A DNA stretch of 64,000 bases from positions 11,545,501 to 11,609,500 of the forward strand of contig JABWDB010000007.1 in the NCBI GenBank assembly GCA_019614645.1, given 5' to 3'. Under the pieces are notes generated by a model. The model saw nothing but the letters and a program-made list of their open reading frames with translations. It did not search any database and was not told the DNA's origin. The position numbers and the translations under genes were made by a program. The stretch is from Stratiolaelaps scimitus. Its lineage: Eukaryota; Arthropoda; Arachnida; Mesostigmata; Laelapidae. Below are positions 51,718 to 62,000 of the stretch, piece by piece (position 1 is the stretch's first letter; each line of letters begins with the position of its first letter).

Positions 51718-52752
51718 CAACACTCTTAATTGCGTGAAGCATTGTGCGTGAACAACTCGTGGATATAACAGTTGTTTTTGTTGTAGTAGTTGGATATTCT
51801 TGTGACCACCCTTGGATACGTACTATATCAACCGTATAGTGTGACCTACGAGCGCTTGTGTTCAACACGAAAATTCTCGAGCGACGAAAAGTCAACTTTG
51901 TGCCTGTCGAGTTTGTTTTTCGTGCGCAGTCTTCTCAGATCTGTGTATTAGCCAACGACGAGTTAGTTGATTTAACTCGAAAGAGATTCTACCACTTTTG
52001 CCGCAACGTGCAAAAGTCGTCGTAGAGTTTCGCCTACATACGACCACGCATTGATCATCATATTCATCACAAATCGCCAATTCGATTCAAATCTCAACAA
52101 AATTCGTCCAAATTCTTCATTAGCCTCCACGCGAAGGCTAACCGACCTTTGGACGACTGACTACTCGTGATCAATCCGATACTCACGGAAGGCGATATCA
52201 ACGCACAAGTTCGAGCCACGAACAACGAGAGAACTACAGCGACAAAGAAGACGAATTTCGAAACGCGAGTTGAAACCTGCCAAAGCCTGCCCGTACTACG
52301 TCTGAACTTCGTAGTCAGCTATTCACTAGAGTGCGACCGAGAGCCATCCGCGCTATTGTTGAATTTTTGACTGCTGAAACCGCTGCCGGGGAACGGCCGA
52401 ATCGAGTCGTGTTCTGCTTGCGCTGGGTGCATTCTCGGATATCTTCTCTTCACTTCGTCGAAGAGGTTCCTGCAGACTGCGTTGCGCTCTGGCCGTTCTT
52501 CGTCAGTGATATCGGCTAGCGATTGAAAGCAATACGCTGTGATCGCGAGAGAGGCCTGACGAGTTAACCTGTGCACCGATGTCCCACTGGCTGATCTGGC
52601 AACATACAAAACCCTGCTCGTTTGTCTCGTCTTGCAACTCCGAGGGCGGGCATTCTTGTTGCGCGTCTGAAACGCTGCATCTGTTGCTGTAGCATTGAAT
52701 GTCGAACGGTGTCGTCTCCCGCGCTCTGAGACATGTACAAATGTAGTACAAC

Positions 52753-53940
52753 ATGACACGTGGAATGGATTATCTAAGAAACAGTTTCACCCTACCGAAC
52801 AACAAGAAGAAGTCTCGATATCCACCGAACCTCAGCAACGAGGTCTCGTCGAAGGGCATACCCATCGGCTCAGCGAAAATGAAAGCTCACGCACACAAGG
52901 TGAAGACGGTCAGGCACGGGGACTCGGACGTGTTGGTTGGCGACCGTTTAGACGACATCTATGCCACGCTTCCCCGACGGCAGGTGCCCGACTTCTACGG
53001 GGGTGACTGCGAGGTCGAGGTGCAACAGCCGCAGCCGTCAGCGTTGCCAAAAAAGTCTACGCGCATGACGTTGGACGACAACTTCCTGTCGGTGTCGAAC
53101 AGCGACATTTCGGTCGTATCGGACTACGGCAGTGGCGGCAGCGAGTTCGACATCTCGTTCCGGCGCAGCGGCAGGTCAACCCTGTACGCCACGCTGCGAA
53201 GGGGAAAAAAGAAGCTTTACAAAGACGAGAAGCCCGCCGGAGTTAGCCGGAATGCCACCGTGATTAGCGACTCGCGAAGGTCGTCCACGTCGACGGTTCT
53301 CTCCAGTGGAACCGGCAGCCTGCCCGAATCGCCCCCAGAGTCGGAGAGCGGCAGCATGACGAGTGGCAGCCAAATCTATGGAACGATTGGCCGGTGCACC
53401 TCGAAACGGAGGGAGATCCTACCGCCGTGGCTGTGCGACACGTCAACCAGCCTTCCGGCGACCCCGTCGCTCGAGTTGGCGCCAATCTTCAGAGAGCCGC
53501 CTGCTTTTGTACAGCCGCCTGCCAGCCGGGTTGGAAGCCTTGAAGATCTCCACCAAACGTCAGACGACGCGAGCTCACTGAGGAGTTTCGCTAGCTCGAC
53601 GTCGGCCTCGACCTACTCGAACCCGAAGGAGGCTATCTACCTTCGGCCAGCGATGCTTGGCTCAGCCCCGTTGCAGCCGTCGCCAGCCAATCACCATTCA
53701 ATGCCCTGGCAGAACAACAACAGCAGCATCGTGTACAAAAGTGCCGAAGAGCTTTGTAGCACAATGTGCTCGTGCCGAGATCGGGCCTGCTCAAACGTGG
53801 CTGGCTATCGAGTTCGCGCATGCAAAACCATGGAGCCATTGTGGGAAAGCGAGGATGGCCAGGTTCAGCTGCGCAACAACGAAAAGCACAAGTGGTACGA
53901 CGCCCGAAAGGTGAAGCACAAAAGCTGCCCCGCGTTCCAG
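52753..53940 (+). CDS. First coding exon of an unrecognised Ser-rich protein (or alternative NAV first exon)
   Basis: This 396-codon exon starts at an ATG with A at -3 (CAAC-ATG). An in-frame TAG ends 6 nt before it, so the start is the first possible in this frame unless that TAG is an intron end. The donor is CAG|GTGAGA, phase 0. The N-terminus is basic (NNKKKSRYPP). Three Tyr motifs follow: DIYATLPRR (Tyr70), TLYATLRRGKKK (Tyr145) and QIYGTIGR (Tyr209). The middle is Ser-rich with ESPPESESGS-like acidic runs, and PPWLCDTSTSLPATP and SLEDLHQ patches follow. The end is Cys-rich (CSTMCSCRDRACSN, about residues 335-348) and then basic, with KHKWYDARKVKHKSCPAF. Codon use and GC are higher than in flanking DNA. 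There are no transmembrane segments or enzyme motifs. It looks like a disordered scaffold or cytoskeletal/signalling protein. I do not recognise the family. Confidence 0.8.
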
Positions 53941-56900
53941 GTGAGAACCTATCAAATAGGCATTATTTCAAAACCGTATATGAGCTACAATGCATGATAG
54001 GTTCTTTGCGGATCGCCATAGCAAGTGTACGGAAGTTGTCGGGTGTCGTCTCGTCATCTATCGTACGTATTTTGTTCTATCTATAAACATTGACTATAGC
54101 GCACCTCGCAACAGATTGACGCGTTCTTGCATCGTCTGTTGGGCAATGCAAGTCTAGCCTTATTTTCTGAATGCAACATACGCATATCGTGTAATGGTGC
54201 CATTTTCATAGAACCAAATGGTGGTACAATGCAGAAAACGCAAGCACCACGCCACGAACGCGATGAATGAATGCCCCCCTATTGCTGTCAATATAAGAAG
54301 CGATAAACGAATAACTAAATATTAGTGCAGCGAGCCACCTCGGCCTGTGTCTTCCCTGTCGTTTTCGCCCTCTCCTTTATATGTCTCTATCTATTCATGT
54401 CTGCATCTCTCATTTTTTCTCTCTCTGTGTGAATAAAGCAAAAGTTGAAGTTGCTCTGGCTCGGGATTGGCGCGAGCGCGCGGAACTTCTGGGCCACGGC
54501 TGCTGTCTAATAGTTCTTCGTCGTTCCGCCGTCACAGCCGCAGGTGGAAGTACTGCTGCCATAGCAAATAGTAGTTCTGGCGTCATCGAGGGGTGCGGCG
54601 GCGGCGGCGGCGGCAGCCAACGGAAAATCCTGCCGTGAAGGACGACGACGACAGCAGCAGCAGCCGAAGCGATGTTTCCAAGACTCACTCTGCATGTTAT
54701 AAATAGCTGGTGGCTGGCTGTGTCGGTGGCGGACACTGAATTCGGCGGATGGCGGTAGTGGCTCGCTCTATTCCAGTCCACTCCTTCTTCGCCGGCTTTA
54801 AGAGATAACCGCGTCGTCCTCGAATATTGCATTAGTGCTAGTGCAATATATTGTTTCTAGTCGCCACTATTTCCTGCAGCAATATTACTACTGCGGTTGT
54901 TGTTGTTGTTGTGAGGTTGGCGCAATGATGATGATGATGATTTATTCGCTTTCCCGTTCGCCGGCGTCGAGGTCCTATTCTCTATCGGGTGGTGTCTGCC
55001 TGTCAATCTATCCGGCGGGCGGCGATATCGGCGCTGCCGGTGACGCCATCGTGTCGCCACCGAGCCGCAGAACGCGACTTCGAGAAGAAGCAGAAAAAGA
55101 CGTTGTAAGATAGAGACGATTGGCTGCACCAGAGATATGGACGCTGAAGGCGAGCCGAATTTGAAGGCAGAGGGAGAGAGAGAGAACGAGTGAAGGCACG
55201 AAAAGGCAACGCGTCAGCTGATTAGCGACGGCAGACGCAGCAGCCCCAGATTATCTGTCCAAGTGAACGTTGTTGTCGAAGTTGACAAGTCGAAGTATAC
55301 GGATCGCAAAGTGGTATCAGCCTGCCGGCTAATGCCTGTTGGCTGAGTATCGGACGGGGCGGAGGCAGGCATTAAGTTAAATTGTACGAGATTCATAGAT
55401 CGATTAAAAGATGAAACGTGCGCCAATCTTGACGCTTGTAAATTTCACTGAGTGTACGTGTACACTGATATGATTATTGAGATGGTTAATTGTGTCCGTA
55501 TTTGTTAGCATGTAGTCCAGAAGTGATCTGGCAATGACAGTGGGTGGCGAGATGATGGCTAAATACACTCGACAATTATCATTAGTAGCTGCCCGATCCC
55601 AGCAGGATTCATCATAATCATTTGGCTATTTTCGGGGACACGAGTGATTAATTTGTTCCTGAACACGTTCAGCATGCTTGACGGTTATTTGGCCGTCGCA
55701 AGCTTCGCTGAGTCAGCCAGAGCAAGAAGGAGAGGAGATAAATAGATACACAGACCTTGCACCCATTTCGAAAAGTAGTCATCTGTTGCTTTACGCTACA
55801 ACTATTATACGGTAGAGTCATCGGGGACCATTCGTCAGCTCGAGCACAAACAGTCTCGGTCAGCAGACCGAACATAGGTTTGGTTGGTTGCAACTTGCTC
55901 TTCTGTGTTGGCCTCGCGTTTCTAGCGGCTAAAACCGATAGCGGCCAGTCGATTGAGAGCAGGTAGGCAAGGCAACAATTGCGAGGCAAAAGAGAGATGG
56001 CAGTAATGATACAACGTTGCTATTGCTCCTGCTGCTATAGCAGAGAGCAAATGATGGAATCAGAATCAGCCACAGCGTCGGCTGATACACGCCACCAACA
56101 GCGCAAGCAGTTGTTGCATTTAACTTATTAGTGTTAGGAGAATAGGACAGCGGAGGCGGGTGCAGTTGCAGCAATCTTTGCTCCATCGTCGACTGGTCTC
56201 TTCTCGGGGTCACGACTTCTGTCAATCACGCATCGTCTGTGTGACCTGCTAATCAGTGGTAATTCCAGCCAGTTCGATAGATCCGGGCGTTTCCGTTCGG
56301 GGTCTTGATTCGGCATCAGTATCACGCACTAGCAGTATCGATCGACCGAAGGGTGCTTAGTTGCATTTGCATAGGGGATCCTTTCAGCTGTTGTTGTTGT
56401 TGTTTTGGTTCTTACCCGTGAAGCTTAGCACAAAACACGTCCAAGCTAAAACAGAACTCGCTGAGTTGCTGTCTAACTGCGCTAAGGCACCGACGAATCA
56501 ACGAATGTTTAGCACAAAATTGTATATTGTTGTTGTTGTTGTTGTTACTGCTGCTCCTGTTGCTATTGCTGTTGCCACTAGCACTGTGTTGGACATCAAC
56601 AACGTTTCATTGGGGTTTACGACCGCGGCAGCACTCGGCAGCATCCGCTCGTAGGCAATACAGTAACAACAACACAAACAGTGAAAACCGACAGAGGAGA
56701 TTCACGAGGACGAGCGAAATCAGTGAGCATATACAACAGCGAGAATAGATTGACGAGAATAAAAACGAAAAAGCAAGACATAGAGAAATAAGGAAGGGCG
56801 AGCAGGACCTGAGCTGGGCGGTGTTTCAATAGAACGATTCAATGTTATAGAACAGGGCGATATCGAAACACAACGGAGTGACCGCTGGCATCAGCTAGCC

Positions 56901-57385
56901 CCAGCTATAATAGCTATTTAGCTGACGAGCGATCGTCGGTCGGTTTGCGCCTCCCGCCAGTCAGTCTTGTCGCTTCAATGCGTCCGTGGATCGTCTCCTC
57001 TGGCGTACTCTACTGGTGAACATGCTCCTTCATCGCATATCTTTATATCGTTGTCTCGCTGTGCGGCTATCTCCGACAACGTGTTTTGACTTCCCCCTTG
57101 CGTGCACACATATACACCCAATCCGATGGGACGTATTGTTATCGTGAGGAATGATGGCGATTGCGCTGCACCTTTCCTCGGTGTTAGGCCTTTCTAGGCT
57201 CAGGTGCTCCGTTGCCTCACCCATGTCATCGTGTGAGTGAGGCATAGATGGGCACGTGCAATACCCGGGTCGTTTCCCTACGAGCAAAAGGAACGCGCCG
57301 AAATGTACTTGATGATTGCGGCTTTAGCTGGCCTGTGCTAGGTATGTGTCAGCTCTGATTGGCACATGGACATAATTGGTCAGAG
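53941..57385. other. Probable intron after the 52.75-kb exon
   Basis: From the GTGAGA donor onward the frame closes within about 60 nt. The stretch contains GGC (54596-54615), GAT (54925-54941) and TTG (56389-56404, 56528-56546) repeats and a GA tract near 55169-55183. Open frames on both strands are short or low-complexity. No exon was recognised. Confidence 0.45.
54596..54615. repeat. (GGC)n microsatellite
   Basis: GGC units, 20 nt, in the probable intron after the 52.75-kb exon. Confidence 0.9.
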
Positions 57386-57546
57386 CATTCGATGACGAGT
57401 GTCGATGATGGCGAAAACGCCAATGGCAGCGACAACGAGACGAGGAGGCGATTGCGGGCCTGCAGCCACAATGATGTATTCGTGTTCGAGAGGAAGAGGA
57501 ACAGCTACACGGAACTCTACGGGCTGCGGCTACCTACGAAGTTGTC
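57386..57546 (+). CDS. Weak candidate exon (uncertain)
   Basis: The frame after an AG at 57384-57385 reads HSMTSVDDGENANGSDNE, then a basic run and CSHNDVFVFERKRNSYTELY. It is charged and has few low-complexity residues, unlike neighbouring frames. It is in phase 0, as required after the 52.75-kb exon. Against it: the acceptor has no clear pyrimidine tract, the end runs into a poly-C tract (CCCCCCCC near 57550), no strong GT donor is visible, and overlapping frames are equally long. The end given is only where the charged sequence stops. Confidence 0.15.
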
Positions 57547-59001
57547 TCCCCCCCCCCCGCCCCCGTCATTCGTCATCCTCCCACAATACCCTACGGTACC
57601 TGACCTTAGGAGAGTTTATTGTTCGTTTGACCCAGCCAACGGACGAATGCATGCATAGGCACATGCTGTGGCAGGAGCAACACCTTTCTGGCGCGGGGGG
57701 GGGAGGCTTGATATTCGTCCCTTCTCTCGCTGTGACCGGGACAATCGCTTGTGGTGCAGGAGGTGGCCTCCCATTGTTATCCGCTGGCGCCGTCGCAACT
57801 GCCGCGCTGTCATGCGCCAATGGCGTTTGGGACGACGCAACAACTCGGCTAGTTGTGGTTAAGGAACGCGTCGAGAAGAAATTGAAGAAGGAATAATTCT
57901 CTCGTTGGACTGTTTCGTCTTGTGGCGACCTACGCTCTGTTTCGGCCAGCGTTCGTGGTAGCCAGTTCGTTTCGTAGTAGACGAATGATGATCGTGAAAC
58001 ATCGGTAATCGTTCTCGATTTGTTTGTTATTGTGTCCACGAACATGTCACGTACATGAAGGATCATTTGTCTTTCTGGTAGGGTCCGTTTTTTTTGCCAG
58101 AACATACGGCAGCTTTTACATATAATAGTGTACACGGCTGCCTCTGCATATGCCGCTGCTGCAGAAACGTATGCCTAGAAGTTGCCAGTGTTAGCAGCGT
58201 GAAGGCCTCCTGCAGGATCTATTCCGAACCTGTAGTGCCCGGTACGCGAACCTCCGATGTTTGCGACGGTTTCGTTGGTAACACCGAGATCATTTTCGCT
58301 CTAAAATAGAAAAATCCATCGAAATTTCCAGTTCACCCGATAACATAAGATGGTCAAATTGACACAGGACATTCACTTGCCGTTGCCGATTTCTCCATTT
58401 ATCGATGCGTTGCCGCCGTTGCTGCTGCGGCTGCTGTTGCTGCGCCTCGTGGTCGTCGCTGTGCCGTTGTGGAGCCGAACTGCCGCCGGTAGAACGTTAA
58501 AGACCACTCGGGACCTCTTGTCGGATCTCTTTCCAACGGTGTCTCTTCTCGTCAACGGTTCTTAGCCGAAGTGTTCACTGTTAGACCGTCTATAAACAGA
58601 GTCTAGGCAGCCATATAAACAAACACGGGACACAACAACGGGCTGTCTCCGGGCGGCGTTTTTCAGTTGGCTTGCCACCGAGTCTAACTGACCGGATAGA
58701 CACACGCAGTCGTTGACCACCACCATAACCAGCCGCTGCTCTCCCAGTAGTTCACCCGGAAGGCGGCTCGTCCCAGTGATGATAGAAGTGACGCTTTCGC
58801 GCGTTCGATCCTCTCAAGCGGAATAGCGGGGTGGCCAGTTTGCTTGATATTCGACAGTGGACTCAATCGGATTTGTCAGTGACGGAGGGTCTGGTCTGTT
58901 CTTGTCGAAACGCGAGAACAGGTCAATATTGACGGAAGAAATACGATCTTTGATTACGTATGATACATGAAGAATGTGGTGTCACTGTTTTCTATACAAG
59001 G

Positions 59002-59042
<41 letters not shown>

Positions 59043-62000
59043 CGTATATACGTATATAGTATTTCATCATATCATATTAATCACTGAATTATACTGAATG
59101 CTCATTGACATTTCCGAGACATTACTATGACTAATTGAACAGCCATGTGCAACCGACTTGTCAGCAAACAGGAAGCGGGCAGGTAAATGTCATCGTTCCT
59201 TCAACCCTCTATTTTGTTGATCAGATTAACCTTTTGGTTGAGTAACCGTGGTTCTGCTTATTGTTGTTGCCCCATTTCGAGAACGTCCGCTTTACACTTG
59301 CTCCTCACATCCACCGGCAAGAATCAACGATGACAACGTTCGCTAGCCGGGACTGGCTAATATAGTTCGTGTGTTGATTTTCGTCGGAAATGCTACCAGA
59401 AAAGAGGCCGGCTATTTCCTTCGAGCTCCGGAAACCGGCCGTACCGTATTATACAGCATTGAGAAGTATTAAGTGACCCGCATTCGTCAGCGTTTCCAGC
59501 GAGGAAATCGCACGTATCAGCTTCAGGACAGAGGTGGCGATCGCGTTTCCTTTGTGTGGTTGCAAATTTCGCCCGACCGAACGGAGGATTAGTCCGTCCG
59601 AACGGTTGGTTGTTGTTTGCTGTTTTTGACAACCTCGGCAAAACGTGTACCTTGCTACCGCCCGGGCTATCACCACCAGCATCAAGTCGATTCAAATCTA
59701 CCTGGGTGGTGGGCAGATTTCTAGCGAAGCAGATTCTAATCCGTCTGTCCCGACGTCGATACACGTCAACGCGGTGCATGCAGAAGGCCATTCGGAGCCA
59801 CGACGCGTTATGTATGCAGAACACTTGTAGCGGAGAGGGAGTCACCCATCTGAAAACTACAAACGTAACTGTCAATATCCGTTACTGCTGCGTCTTCTGC
59901 CGCTGCTGCTGCTGCTGTTACCAGTAAACAAAGGCAAGCGAAGCAACCAACGAACGAAGTCAAACTTAGCTGCTGCTGGCAACAGCAATAAGCTGGCTGA
60001 TCGAGACAAACATTGCATCCATGTGAACGCCTCGCTCAGCTCAGATCGTCATCGTGTCGGACAGACGAATGACAAGTGATATTTAAAGGAAGAATGAAAA
60101 ATAGCGAGCGACGCGACGAATGAACAAACAAAAGAAAAAGCAGTTGATGTTCACCTGTAGTCAGTCAGTCACTGAGTCAGCCATCTACTCCCACTGCTCG
60201 CCATACTGATTGTGGCCGGTGTGGCAAAGATACGCGCCCAACCGGTGTTTACCTCCGGCTGTCATTTTCACTACGCTGCTGCTGCTGCTGCTGTTGGCGG
60301 CTATGCTGCGCCGCCTTTTGGGTTGAATCTGTGACACGGCGGTCCCTCCATAGCGGTGGTCGAAGCCGTCGAATTTTGTTCGCCCTTTCTTTCTATTTTC
60401 TGCGGGGCACGTTCGTGTATTTATTTTTTCTTCTGTATTTTATTACTATTATATTTGCGGTTGATTTCCTGCCCGCTTGACTGCTGGCTGTCCCGTGTCT
60501 GGTGCAGCGTTCGCTTACGAGCGCTGCCGGTTTGCGCACTTTCCATGTCGCCCAACTCCTGCCAGCTCCTGTTCGACGGTCCGCGATCGGCGCACGCAGA
60601 CGGCGATCCAACGCGGGGCTGGATTCAGGACAGCGGAGCCACAAATAGCGGGTGGAGTAGGTACGTTCGTGATGACAGCGGCGGTGGGCCGACTGCTCTG
60701 TCTGTTTATATTCTACATGGCGTAATGTTGTCAGTAGCGTTAGGATCAGCCGGCAGGAACTGCGGTCGGCTGTGACAACGATTCAATCGAAGACAGCGAA
60801 TTGAATCGTCGATTCAGCGGCGTTCAGAGAAGCAGCGATCGGCCGGCCGCCGTTCAGACGTCTCCAGGAGTCGAGCTACCGTTTTTCATAGACGCCACTC
60901 AACGAAGCTGAGAAAGAGTAACCGAGAGAGAGAGGGAGACCACTGCGACCGGTTGCAGTTGCCATGTGTGAAAACGAAGCTGCGTTCAAAGTACAGAGAT
61001 ATTTGCTTGAATGTAATAAGTGTGCGTCAGTAGACGATGATGCCGAAGCAAAGATTGGGTGGAGAGTCTCTAAATTCTTTGAAGGCGAATGAAGCACCCA
61101 ATGTATCGACGGCAGAAATTTGTTGTTGCGTGAGGAAATGTCGGAGTATGGCGGGGGGCGTGGGGTGGGTGTGAGTGAAATGAGGTGAGCTTCTGCTGAG
61201 TTCTTACTGCTTAATCTTCGATGTGTTCGTGATTATGAGATACGTGGCTTGTGCAGCAACCATTTTTCGATTTTGTTTATAAATAACACCCAGCTACCGG
61301 TACAAAATGAATTCGAGGACTCCCTTGCAGTGGTAATCGTTGTTGGTCTTCACGAGTACTGCTTAAGGTGCTGAGCTTCTAGTCATCTATTATGTGATGC
61401 TATATAGCCAGACGCAATTCACACTTTTGAAAAATGACATGGCGTGGTAATGGATGGGCACGTTGGTGGACAGCAAGTCTTTCTGCTAAACCACATTTTC
61501 ACATTTGTTGTACTTTGCAAATTGTATTCAACTTGGAAAATAAACGCATTGAGCACTAACAGTATTATTTCTTTGAATTTACAGGTAAGTTAAGATCTCG
61601 ATGCGGTGACTCGACAGATGAACTCCCCCTCTTTCGGCCAACCCACTCGGAGATCTAGATCAAACTTATAACAACATTAAGTCAATTTAAATTGAGAATT
61701 AATTTCCCAGTTCGGAGATCAATCAGGGTCAGTATTGCATGTATTATAGTATAGAAGAGCCGAGCCCTTTTTCGCGTTTCCAGAAGCGTTATCATTTAAA
61801 ACGGTACCAGCCCGAGCCAGTTTTCTTAATCTTTTACAAACGAGTTTTTGTGAATTTTTAATAATGAATATTAATTTGACATACGAGAGACGATGCAAAT
61901 GAGCCCAAAACCCAAGAGACTTATCTCACAGAGTGGTTTAGCATGATTATATGCAGTGAGAGAGAGAGAGAGAGTTTAATCTAGCCTGATTGAACAGAGT

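Noticed and set aside
57566..58135. 189-residue frame on the - strand
   Set aside because: It includes a Pro/Ala-rich segment antisense to poly-C/GGC-like sequence. No domain is recognised and other frames of similar length overlap.
59393..59875. 160-residue frame on the - strand
   Set aside because: It contains several Cys but no recognisable fold or splice signals, and a 123-residue frame overlaps on the other strand.
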